From assembly GCA_903897155.1 (NCBI GenBank), contig CAIUAO010000049.1:1-50165 (forward strand): DNA of 50,165 nt, read 5' to 3'. This stretch comes from an uncultured Actinomycetes bacterium. GTDB taxonomy: Bacteria; Actinomycetota; Actinomycetes; Nanopelagicales; Nanopelagicaceae. The notes below the pieces were generated by a model. It was not told the DNA's origin. It saw nothing but the letters and a program-made list of their open reading frames with translations, and did no database searches. Shown piece by piece: positions 41,592 to 50,111 of this stretch. Every line of letters begins with the position of its first letter. Within the stretch, counting starts at the first letter, position 1. A program made the translations under genes and the position numbers.

Positions 41592-43340
41592 TTACTGTTT
41601 CTCAGGTACGAAATCCACGCCAGCTTCTTTACGTTGGGCGGCAGTAATTGGCGTAGGAGCCCCAGTAAGTGGATCTCCCCCGCTGGCAGTCTTTGGAAAT
41701 GCAATCACTTCACGGATTGATTCTGCGCCACTTAATAGCGCGCATAGCCGATCCATTCCTAGAGCAATTCCGCCATGAGGTGGTGGTCCATAATTAAATG
41801 CTTCGAGTAAAAATCCAAACTTACTCGTAGCTTCATCCGGTGTAAGGCCGATGACATCAAATACGCGGCTTTGCATCTTGCGATCATGAATACGAATTGA
41901 TCCCCCGCCGATTTCATTTCCATTCAAGACAATGTCATATGCATATGCCAAAGCATTTGCTGGGTCCACATCAAAAGTATCTGCGAACTCTGGCTTTGGA
42001 CCAGTAAATGGGTGGTGAACGGCAGTCCATCCAGATTGTGGGTTTTCTGCATCAACTAATTCAAACATTGGCGCATCAACAATCCAGACAAATTCCCAGG
42101 CTTTTTCGTTAATAAGATTACAACGACGGCCAATCTCTAAACGAACAGCGCCCAGTAATTGCTGGGAAGAGCTCTTATTTCCGGCAGCAAAAAAGATTGC
42201 ATCCCCTGGCTTTGCTGCGCAATGAGCAGCAATCTTTGATGCTTCATCTTCAGAAAGATTCTTTGCAACTGGTCCGCCGAGTGTGCCGTCCGCTTGCACC
42301 AAAATATATGCAAGGCCTTTTGCCCCGCGAGCTTTCGCCCAATCTTGCCAAGCATCTAACTCCCTGCGCGGTGAATCAGCGCCCCCAGGCATAACAATCG
42401 CGCCTACATAATCTGCTTGTAAAACACGGAATGTAGTTTGTGCAAAAAATTCCTTACATTCAATGATCTCTTGAGCAAAGCGAAGATCAGGCTTATCTGA
42501 ACCAAAGCGGCGCATCGCTTCTAAATAGGTCATGCGTGCGATTGGTAGAGGGATCTCATAATTCACGGTCTTCTTAAATACATCTGCCAAAATTTCTTCA
42601 GCGACCTTAAGTACATCTTCTTGATCTACAAAAGACATTTCAATATCTAACTGGGTAAATTCTGGTTGACGATCAGCCCTGAAGTCTTCATCTCTGAAGC
42701 ATCGGGCAATCTGGTAATAGCGCTCCATTCCAGCAACCATCAGTAACTGCTTAAAGAGTTGAGGCGACTGTGGGAGGGCATACCAACTACCTGGTTGCAG
42801 GCGAACTGGAACAAGGAAATCACGTGCACCTTCTGGAGTTGATCGAGTGAGGTACGGCGTTTCGATCTCAAGAAAATCAAGGCTATCCATCACGCCGCGA
42901 ATTGTTGATGTGACCTTAGAACGCATACGAAGATTACGTGCTGGTTCTTCTCTGCGCAGGTCAAGGTATCGATACTTCAGGCGAATTTCTTCGCTGATAT
43001 TTGAAACCTCCCCGCTATCAACTGGAAAAGGAAGGGCAGCTGCTTCACTTAATACTTTAAGTTCCAAGCAATCTACTTCGATCTCCCCGGTCGGAATATT
43101 TGGGTTTTCATTTCCGTCAGGACGAACACGTACTGTGCCCGTGATTAATACGCACCATTCTGCGCGAAGTGCGCCAGCAATCTCATCTTTTATAACTACT
43201 TGAACGGCGCCAGTGGAATCGCGCAGATCAATAAAAGCAACTCCCCCATGATCTCGGCGTCTTGCAACCCAGCCAGCCAAAGTAACGGTGGTCCCAGCAT
43301 CTTTCTTAGAAAGCGTGCCTGCGCTATGTGTGCGTAGCAT
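41592..43340 (-). CDS. aspS: Aspartyl-tRNA synthetase, probably non-discriminating (Asp/Asn)
   Basis: A 582-residue bacterial-type class IIb synthetase: N-terminal OB-fold (GWVARRRDHGGVAFIDLRDSTG), class II motif 2 FRDEDFRADRQPEFTQLDIEMSF, the bacterial GAD insertion, and motif 3 GIALGMDRLCALLSG. The His in RRRDHGG, rather than the Leu of E. coli, is a feature of non-discriminating enzymes that also charge tRNA-Asn with Asp. That would fit an actinobacterium using GatCAB amidation, which cannot be checked here. It starts immediately after hisS and has GGAG upstream. Confidence 0.95.
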   Translation of the reverse strand: MLRTHSAGTLSKKDAGTTVTLAGWVARRRDHGGVAFIDLRDSTGAVQVVIKDEIAGALRAEWCVLITGTVRVRPDGNENPNIPTGEIEVDCLELKVLSEAAALPFPVDSGEVSNISEEIRLKYRYLDLRREEPARNLRMRSKVTSTIRGVMDSLDFLEIETPYLTRSTPEGARDFLVPVRLQPGSWYALPQSPQLFKQLLMVAGMERYYQIARCFRDEDFRADRQPEFTQLDIEMSFVDQEDVLKVAEEILADVFKKTVNYEIPLPIARMTYLEAMRRFGSDKPDLRFAQEIIECKEFFAQTTFRVLQADYVGAIVMPGGADSPRRELDAWQDWAKARGAKGLAYILVQADGTLGGPVAKNLSEDEASKIAAHCAAKPGDAIFFAAGNKSSSQQLLGAVRLEIGRRCNLINEKAWEFVWIVDAPMFELVDAENPQSGWTAVHHPFTGPKPEFADTFDVDPANALAYAYDIVLNGNEIGGGSIRIHDRKMQSRVFDVIGLTPDEATSKFGFLLEAFNYGPPPHGGIALGMDRLCALLSGAESIREVIAFPKTASGGDPLTGAPTPITAAQRKEAGVDFVPEKQ

Positions 43341-44612
43341 TTAAGAATGTTCTCCCAAATTCACTGTGCGTGAAATTAATTCGTTCGCCAAAGAGCCAAG
43401 AGTAACTGAAACGCTCTCACCAGATTTCATGTTTTTAAGCGCAACGTTCTTGCTTGCCACTTCATCTGCCCCAAGAACGATGGAGTATCTAGCTCCACTC
43501 TTATCTGCTGCTTTCATTCCACCTTTTAATGCGCGATCTCCAAATGCCATATCAACTGCAAGTCCGCGGCTACGCAATTCCTCTGCCAAGAGGAGGGCAT
43601 CCTGTGATGTGCCAAGAGGAACAATAAAAAGGTCAAGCCCTAAATCTTCAGGGATAGCAAGTCCTTCTGCTTCACATGCCAGCAGTATGCGATCAACGCC
43701 CAAGCCATAACCAATACCTGAAAGTTCTGATCCACCAAGCTCTGCCATTAGCCCGTCATAGCGGCCACCGCCACCAATGCCTGATTGGGCGCCAAGTCCA
43801 TCATGAACAAATTCAAATGCTGTTCCTGTGTAGTAATCCAAACCACGTACCATGCGGTTGTTTACAACAAATTTTATTCCAAGTGAAGTGAGAAGTGACT
43901 TCACTGCTTCAAAGTCTGTTGAACTCTCAAGTGTGAGAAAATCCATAAGCACTGGTGCCTTTTCTAGCGCCTTCTTAATTTCTTCCCTCTTGTCATCAAA
44001 AAGCCGCAACGGATTAATATCTGCGCGCGCCTTAGTCTCCTCATCAAGTGAGATTCCTGAAATAAAAGCTCGTAACTCTTTTAAATACGCAGTACGTGTC
44101 TTGCTATCTCCTAATGAGGTTATTTCAAGTCGATAGTTTTTTAGACCAAGCTCTTTAAGACCACGATCTGCAATTGCAATAACTTCAGCATCTATTAACG
44201 GGTCTGAAATTCCAATCGCTTCGATCCCCACTTGATAAAACTGACGATAGCGACCAGCCTGAGGACGCTCTGCGCGAAAGAAGGCACCTGAATAAAAAAC
44301 TTTGACAGGAAGTTGCCCACGATCAAGGTTATGTTCGATAACAGCTCTAACAACACCTGCTGTACCTTCTGGGCGCAGAGTAATTGATCGACCACCACGA
44401 TCTTCAAATGTATACATCTCTTTTCGAACAACATCTGTGGATTCACCGACGCCCCTGGTGAAGAGCTCTGTATCTTCAAATACAGGTAGCTCCATAAGTT
44501 CATAACCCGCGCCTCGCGCAGTTTCAATCAAAGTTGACCTAACAAATTCAAAATGGGCAGAGCGAGGTGAGAAGTATTCACTGACGCCCTTTGGCGCTTG
44601 GAATTTACTCAC
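43341..44612 (-). CDS. hisS: Histidyl-tRNA synthetase
   Basis: Charges tRNA-His. The 423-residue class II enzyme has motif 1 in the first 80 residues, motif 2 FYSGAFFRAERPQAGRYRQFYQVGIE, the histidine motif VRGLDYYTGTAFEF, the GIGGGGRYDGL loop with motif 3, and a C-terminal anticodon-binding domain (LGLDLFIVPLG, DMAFGDRALKGGMKAADKSGARYSIVLGADE). All are intact. It overlaps the MBL hydrolase by 4 bases and adjoins aspS. Confidence 0.96.
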   Translation of the reverse strand: MSKFQAPKGVSEYFSPRSAHFEFVRSTLIETARGAGYELMELPVFEDTELFTRGVGESTDVVRKEMYTFEDRGGRSITLRPEGTAGVVRAVIEHNLDRGQLPVKVFYSGAFFRAERPQAGRYRQFYQVGIEAIGISDPLIDAEVIAIADRGLKELGLKNYRLEITSLGDSKTRTAYLKELRAFISGISLDEETKARADINPLRLFDDKREEIKKALEKAPVLMDFLTLESSTDFEAVKSLLTSLGIKFVVNNRMVRGLDYYTGTAFEFVHDGLGAQSGIGGGGRYDGLMAELGGSELSGIGYGLGVDRILLACEAEGLAIPEDLGLDLFIVPLGTSQDALLLAEELRSRGLAVDMAFGDRALKGGMKAADKSGARYSIVLGADEVASKNVALKNMKSGESVSVTLGSLANELISRTVNLGEHS

Positions 44613-45301
44613 TCTTTTTTTCCCTTCAAAAAATCATCTTGCAGGTACGGGTTGTTCTTACGCTCGTGGCCAATTGTAGTTTCTCGGCCATGGCCAGGTA
44701 GGACTTTTAAGTGATCTCCCAGAGGAAGAACTACGTTTTGCAGTGATTTCTTCATATCTTCTGCTGATCCAAGCAGTAGATCGGTCCGTCCAATGGAATT
44801 GGCAAAAAGCACATCTCCGGAGATGAGGTACTCATCGTCCACGCTAAACATTGTCGAGCCAGGAGTGTGGCCGGGTGAGTGATAGGCCTTAATCTTCATG
44901 CCAATTAATGAAAATTCTTGGCCATGCTTAAGTTCTTGCACATCATGTGGCTCTTTAAAATCTTTTACGCCCAGTTCCTTCAAAAGAGTACTAATTCCAC
45001 CATCAGCTGCTAATAACTTAAAGGGGTCGGCAAGAAATGCTCGATCCTTGGAATGAACATACGTCGCTACCTGATACTTATCGTCAAAGGGTTGAACAGA
45101 AAATGTGTGATCAAGATGTCCATGCGTAACAATCGTTGCTATCGGTTTTAAATTATGTTTTTCTAATACATCACTGATATGACCCACCATATTGGGGACA
45201 CAGATCCCTGGGTCCACTATGAAGCATTCAGAGTTCTTGGCTGGGGCGAATATCCAACAGTTGGTTCCGAAGTATTCGGCAGGAATTACCTCAAGAATCA
45301 C
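44609..45301 (-). CDS. MBL-fold metallo-hydrolase (glyoxalase II-like)
   Basis: A 230-residue zinc hydrolase. The metal motif is THGHLDHTF, followed by HSPGHTPGSTMF, the bridging Asp in ISGDVLF, and the final His in VLPGHGRETTIGHE. The N-terminus EVIPAEYFGTNCWIFAP and this set match the hydrolases placed before hisS in actinobacteria. The substrate might be a thioester such as an S-acyl mycothiol, but that is only inference. It starts at GTG 45301 without a clear Shine-Dalgarno and is divergent from the DUF349 gene. Confidence 0.9.
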   Translation of the reverse strand: MILEVIPAEYFGTNCWIFAPAKNSECFIVDPGICVPNMVGHISDVLEKHNLKPIATIVTHGHLDHTFSVQPFDDKYQVATYVHSKDRAFLADPFKLLAADGGISTLLKELGVKDFKEPHDVQELKHGQEFSLIGMKIKAYHSPGHTPGSTMFSVDDEYLISGDVLFANSIGRTDLLLGSAEDMKKSLQNVVLPLGDHLKVLPGHGRETTIGHERKNNPYLQDDFLKGKKE

Positions 45302-45355
45302 CCTTATTCACAACCTTCCACGCTCACCTCACCATAGGGCACTTTTGCCGCAGCA

Positions 45356-45378
45356 GGCTTTAAGGGTACCTTTAAGCC
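45356..45378. repeat. Near-perfect inverted repeat in the divergent intergenic region
   Basis: The arms GGCTTTAAGG and CCTTTAAGCC flank GTA, with one mismatch in ten pairs. It lies about 55 bases upstream of the MBL hydrolase start and about 105 upstream of the DUF349 gene, so it could be an operator for either. Confidence 0.4.
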
Positions 45379-45433
45379 ACTAAACCTTGGGTTTGTGACC
45401 CGCACATGTGGGAAGCAACTCAATATATGCCGC

Positions 45434-45459
45434 TATAACGAAGATCAAAATTTTTGATC
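45434..45459 (+). promoter_or_regulatory. Candidate promoter and perfect palindrome upstream of the DUF349 gene
   Basis: TATAAC (45434-45439) is a plausible -10. About 4 bases after it is a perfect palindrome, GATCAAAA-T-TTTTGATC (45443-45459), which would cover the transcription start. No good -35 is visible. The gene itself has a strong ribosome binding site (AAGGAG, about 45473). Confidence 0.4.
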
Positions 45460-45484
45460 AACGCGCAACCGAAGGAGATAACTG

Positions 45485-46816
45485 ATGGACAACGTGGAAA
45501 ATGTAAACGGGCAAGAGAACAATCAAGTAGCCCAAACACCCTCACCAGCATCCGCACTTGTCGGTGATCCATCAAAATTCGGTCGCGTTGGCGATGATGG
45601 CATTGTTTATGTCATCACTCCAGAAGGTGAAAAGGCTGTTGGTTCATACCCAGGCAAAAGCCACCCAGAAGCACTCGCATATTTCGTCCGTAAATTTGAA
45701 GCACTTGCATCAGAAGTCGCACTGCTCGGTGCTCGTATTAAAAGTGGCGCAATGGTTCCATCTGACGCCGCAGCAGCTGTCTCAAAACTTCGTGAGCAAC
45801 TCTCATCCCTTAATGGTGTTGGAGATTTAGTTGCTTTGGCTCATTCCATCGAACATATTCCAACACTTATCGATGAGCACCGCAGCGCCTATGAGGCTCG
45901 CAAAGAAGCAGAAAAAGCCGTCAAGGAAGCAAAGCGCGCTCAAGCCCTCATCGCAAAAGAAAAGATTGTTGCAGAGGCTGAAACACATGCCCTATCAGAA
46001 AATTGGAAGTTCACGGGAGATCGCCTCAAAGTTCTCCTTGATGAATGGAAAGTAGCGGCTCGTTTAGATAAGAAGACGGATGCAGAACTGTGGAAGCGCT
46101 TCTCCTCTTCACGTAATAAATTTGATAAGCGCAGACGCACCCACTTTGCCCAACTTGAGACACAGAGCGCTCAGGTTGCTCAGACCAAAGCCCAAATCAT
46201 TGAGGAAGCAAAATCTCTTGCCAATTCAAAAGATTGGCTTGCAACAGCTAACCGCTTTAAAGAACTCATGAATGCTTGGAAGGCTGCCGGGCGCGGAAAA
46301 AAGAACGTCGATACAAAGCTTTGGGAAGAATTTAAAACAGCTCAAGATACTTTCTTTGCTGCCAAGAAGGCTGACCTTGAAAAGCGCCAAGGAACAATGG
46401 CGACAAATCTTGCTAAGCGTGAGGCCCTACTTCCAGAATTTGAAGCCCTGCTTCCAGTCACGAATGTGAAGGATGCTCGTAAGAAGTTCCGTGATCTGAT
46501 GGATCAATGGGAGCGAATCGGCATGACTGAGCGAAATAAGCGTGGATCAATGGAAGCAAAAATTGAAAAGATTCAATCTGAAATAGATGAGCTCCATCAA
46601 CAAGAATCACGCAAAAGTGATCCGACTGCGATTGCTCATGCAAATACCGTCGTTCAAGGTCTACTTGATGCCATTGAAAGTTATGAGAAGCAGGCTGCAA
46701 AGGCTGAAGCTGCTGGAAATGTAGCCAAGGCAATGGTTGCTCGCGAAGCTGCTGCGGCTCGTCGCGGTTGGTTAGAGGAAGCGCAAAAGGGACTTTCCGA
46801 GTTTAAGAAAGCCTAA
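45485..46816 (+). CDS. DUF349 coiled-coil protein
   Basis: A 443-residue soluble protein. Residues 1-80 hold a small globular part (GRVGDDGIVYVITPEGEKAVGSYPGKSHPEALAYFVRKFEAL). The rest is long alpha-helical coiled coil with three DUF349 repeats, each showing a W-K-x-A-G/A-R motif and an LW-x-x-F block: SENWKFTGDRLKVLLDEWKVAAR, SKDWLATANRFKELMNAWKAAGR, then VKDARKKFRDLMDQWERIGM. The function is unknown; roles in chromosome organisation have been suggested from the fold. It ends 3 bases from relA tail to tail. Confidence 0.88.
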   Translation: MDNVENVNGQENNQVAQTPSPASALVGDPSKFGRVGDDGIVYVITPEGEKAVGSYPGKSHPEALAYFVRKFEALASEVALLGARIKSGAMVPSDAAAAVSKLREQLSSLNGVGDLVALAHSIEHIPTLIDEHRSAYEARKEAEKAVKEAKRAQALIAKEKIVAEAETHALSENWKFTGDRLKVLLDEWKVAARLDKKTDAELWKRFSSSRNKFDKRRRTHFAQLETQSAQVAQTKAQIIEEAKSLANSKDWLATANRFKELMNAWKAAGRGKKNVDTKLWEEFKTAQDTFFAAKKADLEKRQGTMATNLAKREALLPEFEALLPVTNVKDARKKFRDLMDQWERIGMTERNKRGSMEAKIEKIQSEIDELHQQESRKSDPTAIAHANTVVQGLLDAIESYEKQAAKAEAAGNVAKAMVAREAAAARRGWLEEAQKGLSEFKKA

Positions 46817-46819
46817 GCA

Positions 46820-48979
46820 CTAATTGTTTGTGATGCGATAAACGTCATAAACGCCCTCAACCATACGAACCGATGAAAGAACTGCATCTAGGTGCAGTGC
46901 ATCTGCCATCTCAAAGGTAAAGCGAGAGATTGCCGTGCGATCTTTAGAAGTGCTCACCGCAGCATTTAATATATTTACGTGTTGATCTGAGAGTGTTCTA
47001 GTCAGATCAGAAAGAAGCCCTGCTCGGTCAAGTGCCTCTACTTGAATATTCACGAGGAACAATGTCTTTGCCGTGACATTCCACTTCACCTTAACAATGC
47101 GATCGCCCTGAGTGAGCTTTAAATCAGTCACATTGATGCAATCAATGCGGTGGACACTGACACCGCTACCCCGAGTGACAAAGCCTGTGATCTCATCACC
47201 AGGAACTGGTGTGCAGCAGCGTGCCAACTTAACTAGGACTGAGTCAACGCCCTCAACATCAACTCCTGATGAGCTGCGTCCCCCAGATGGTCTATGAAAA
47301 TCAGGAATAAAGTGATCTTCATGCTCTTCTTCAGGTGCAAGTGTTGCGGCTAGTTTTTCGATAACTGATGCAGATGAAACATGCCCATTACCGACAGCGG
47401 CATACAAAGATTCAATATCATCAAAGTGCAGATCATGAGCTAATTCCAAAATTGCTTGTCCTGCAAATATCTTCTGTAGTGGCAATCCCAATTTGCGCAT
47501 CTGCCGCGCAATGGACTCTTGCCCAGCCTCTACTGCCTCTTCTTTTCTCTCTTTAGAAAACCACGCTTTGATCTTTGACCTTGCCCTGGGGGATTTAACA
47601 AAGTTCAACCAATCTCGGCTGGGCGCTGCGTTTTGACTCTTATTTGTAACAACTTCAACCACATCACCATTACTTAAGGCTGACTCCAACGGAACAAGCT
47701 TTCCGTTTACTTTTGCCCCAACACATCGCTCCCCTACTTGGGTATGTACAGCGTATGCAAAGTCCACAGGAGTGGAACCGGCAGGCAGCGCTATAACACT
47801 TCCCTTTGGGGTAAAGACAAAGACTTCAGGTGTGCGCAGGTCATAACGCAAAGTATCGAGAAAGTCGCCAACATCTTCAGTTTCTTGTTGCCATTCATGA
47901 AGCTGCTTGAGCCACATAACGCCAGGATCATTATCTGCTGTCTGCTTTCCTTTTACTTTATATTTCCAGTGAGCTGCAATACCAAATTCAGCACGTGCGT
48001 GCATATCTGAGGTTCTAATCTGAATTTCTACTGCTTTGCCAGTGGGACCAATCACTGTTGTATGCAGAGATTGATACAAGTTGAACTTTGGCATTGCTAT
48101 GTAATCTTTAAATCGGCCAGGAACCGGACTCCATCTAGCGTGAATAGCACCTAATACCGCGTAACAGTCGCGGACATCGTCAACGATTACTCGAACGCCA
48201 ACGAGGTCATAGATCTCATTAAATTCACGTCCACGAACAATCATTTTCTGAAAAACCGAGTAAAGATGCTTCTGTCTTGCCTTCACAGAGGCCTTAATTC
48301 CATCTGCTTCTAGATCTTTACGAATGAGCTTTGTGACCTCATCTGAGAACTTCTCACGCAGTGGTGCACGATCAGCAACTAAACGCTCGATCTCTTCATA
48401 CTTCTTAGGCTCTAAAACTTTAAAAGATAAATCTTCCAATTCCCACTTCATAGCGTTCATGCCAAGCCTGTGAGCAAGAGGTGCGTAGATATCGATTGTC
48501 TCGCGTGCTTTTCTTGCCGCGCTCTCTGGTTCGACATATTGCCAAGTTCGAGCATTATGCAGGCGGTCAGCCAGTTTTATAACAAGTACTCGTATGTCTT
48601 TTGACATAGCTACAACCATTTTGCGGAGTGTTTCTGCCTCAGCACTTGGACCATAAGTAAGTTTGTCGAGTTTAGTTACGCCATCGACTAATTGAGCAAC
48701 TTCATTTCCAAACTCGCTTTTAATAGTTTTTAGTGAGTACCCAGTGTCTTCTACTGTGTCATGGAGAAGGGCTGCAGTAATAGTTGCCTGGTCCATACCA
48801 AGATCAGCCAAAATTTGAGCAACAGCAACTGGGTGGGTGATATATGGTTCACCAGATTTACGAAACTGGCCATCATGAGCAGCAGATGCCGCTACAAAGG
48901 CACGTTCTAGTTCGACTTCTTTGTAGTCTGCAAGACTTTCAGACAGAGTTTTAGCAAGCGGGCTCAGCAGCGAATTCAT
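46820..48979 (-). CDS. relA: Bifunctional (p)ppGpp synthetase/hydrolase (Rel)
   Basis: Stringent-response enzyme. The protein has the HD hydrolase domain (HDGQFRKSGEPYITHPVAVAQIL, LLHDTVEDT, KLADRLHNART) with intact metal residues, then the synthetase domain (GVRVIVDDVRDCYAVLG, FKDYIAMPKFNLYQSLHTTV), TGS (EVFVFTPKGSVIALPAGSTPVDFAYAVH), a Cys-containing helical/zinc-finger segment (LARCCTPVPGDEI) and a C-terminal ACT domain. Both activities should therefore be present. I use ATG 48979 (719 residues), where AAGGAA is 9 bases upstream; a GTG at 48988 lies too close to it. It lies 31 bases after secF. The apt gene often found between them is missing. Confidence 0.96.
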   Translation of the reverse strand: MNSLLSPLAKTLSESLADYKEVELERAFVAASAAHDGQFRKSGEPYITHPVAVAQILADLGMDQATITAALLHDTVEDTGYSLKTIKSEFGNEVAQLVDGVTKLDKLTYGPSAEAETLRKMVVAMSKDIRVLVIKLADRLHNARTWQYVEPESAARKARETIDIYAPLAHRLGMNAMKWELEDLSFKVLEPKKYEEIERLVADRAPLREKFSDEVTKLIRKDLEADGIKASVKARQKHLYSVFQKMIVRGREFNEIYDLVGVRVIVDDVRDCYAVLGAIHARWSPVPGRFKDYIAMPKFNLYQSLHTTVIGPTGKAVEIQIRTSDMHARAEFGIAAHWKYKVKGKQTADNDPGVMWLKQLHEWQQETEDVGDFLDTLRYDLRTPEVFVFTPKGSVIALPAGSTPVDFAYAVHTQVGERCVGAKVNGKLVPLESALSNGDVVEVVTNKSQNAAPSRDWLNFVKSPRARSKIKAWFSKERKEEAVEAGQESIARQMRKLGLPLQKIFAGQAILELAHDLHFDDIESLYAAVGNGHVSSASVIEKLAATLAPEEEHEDHFIPDFHRPSGGRSSSGVDVEGVDSVLVKLARCCTPVPGDEITGFVTRGSGVSVHRIDCINVTDLKLTQGDRIVKVKWNVTAKTLFLVNIQVEALDRAGLLSDLTRTLSDQHVNILNAAVSTSKDRTAISRFTFEMADALHLDAVLSSVRMVEGVYDVYRITNN

Positions 48980-49010
48980 TGAACTCACTTCCTTCCCATG
49001 TCACACTAAA

Positions 49011-50111
49011 TTATCTACGGCGAGAACGTCGCTTTGGTTGATTACGAGGACCACGCTCGTGTCCCTCTTTGGAATGCGTAGAAGTCACGATGCCGGTGTA
49101 ATCCTTTTCGGCTTCATCAGATTGAACGCTATTTGTTCCCCCTACAGATACTCCGCGCTGGGCCACTCGCTTCGTAAGTGCCTTCATGGCAGGTTCGCGT
49201 TCACGCAACGTTGCCAAAATTGGAGTTGCTACGAAGATCGAAGAGTAGGTACCAGTAGTTAAGCCAATAAAGAGAGCAAGAGAAAGATCCTTGAGCGTTC
49301 CTGCCCCAAGAATTCCGGCACCGACAAAGAGGATTGATGCCACGGGCAAAAGCGCAATTAGTGATGTGTTAAACGAGCGAACGAGGGTCTGATTCACAGC
49401 CAGATTTGCTGCCTGAGAATAAGTCTGCTTTCCAGAGCTTGTAATTGTCCTTGTATTCTCGCGGACCTTATCGAAAACAACAACTGTGTCATAAAGTGAG
49501 TAACCCAAGATTGTTAAAAATCCAATAACAGTTGCAGGTGTAACATCAAAGCCAACGAGTGCGTAAATACCCACGGTAATAAAGACGTCATGCATAACTG
49601 CGATGATTGCAGCAGCAGCCATCTTCGGTTCGAAGGCAAGTGCCAGGTAAAGCATTACTACAAGCAAGAATCCGATCAGGGCTTGAATAGCCTTGTGAGT
49701 GATGTCCTTGCCCCACGAAGGCCCAATGCTCAGAACGTTAATATCGGCGACTTTCACATTGAAAGCCTTTGCAATCGAATTTTCAATCGCATCATTTTGG
49801 GCATTAGTAAGAGCGCCAGTAGTGATTCTGACCTTGTTTGTTCCAATCATCTGAACGATTGATTCAGATTTAATACCAGCATCGCTCACAGCTTTCTGGC
49901 CCTGAGAAACTGTTGATCCAGGGGCAGTTATTTGGAACTGTGAACCACCCTTAAATTCAATTCCGAGATGTAATCCTTGAATACCCAGTGAGACACCAGA
50001 CACGATCACTACAAGTAGTGAAAGCGCATACCAACGACGACGATTGCCAATAATATTAAATGACTTTTCACCGCGATAAAGGCGGCCACCCATTCCAGCA
50101 AGACGTGACAT
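49011..50111 (-). CDS. secF: Protein translocase subunit SecF
   Basis: Membrane partner of SecD that uses proton motive force to complete secretion. The 366-residue protein has TM1 (WYALSLLVVIVSGVSLGI), the first periplasmic domain with FKGGSQF, and TM2-6 with ILGYSLYDTVVVFDKVRENT. The C-terminal tail (about 60 residues) is basic and rich in Arg/Lys, as in many actinobacterial SecF proteins. The ATG overlaps the secD stop by one base (TAATG). Confidence 0.95.
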   Translation of the reverse strand: MSRLAGMGGRLYRGEKSFNIIGNRRRWYALSLLVVIVSGVSLGIQGLHLGIEFKGGSQFQITAPGSTVSQGQKAVSDAGIKSESIVQMIGTNKVRITTGALTNAQNDAIENSIAKAFNVKVADINVLSIGPSWGKDITHKAIQALIGFLLVVMLYLALAFEPKMAAAAIIAVMHDVFITVGIYALVGFDVTPATVIGFLTILGYSLYDTVVVFDKVRENTRTITSSGKQTYSQAANLAVNQTLVRSFNTSLIALLPVASILFVGAGILGAGTLKDLSLALFIGLTTGTYSSIFVATPILATLREREPAMKALTKRVAQRGVSVGGTNSVQSDEAEKDYTGIVTSTHSKEGHERGPRNQPKRRSRRR

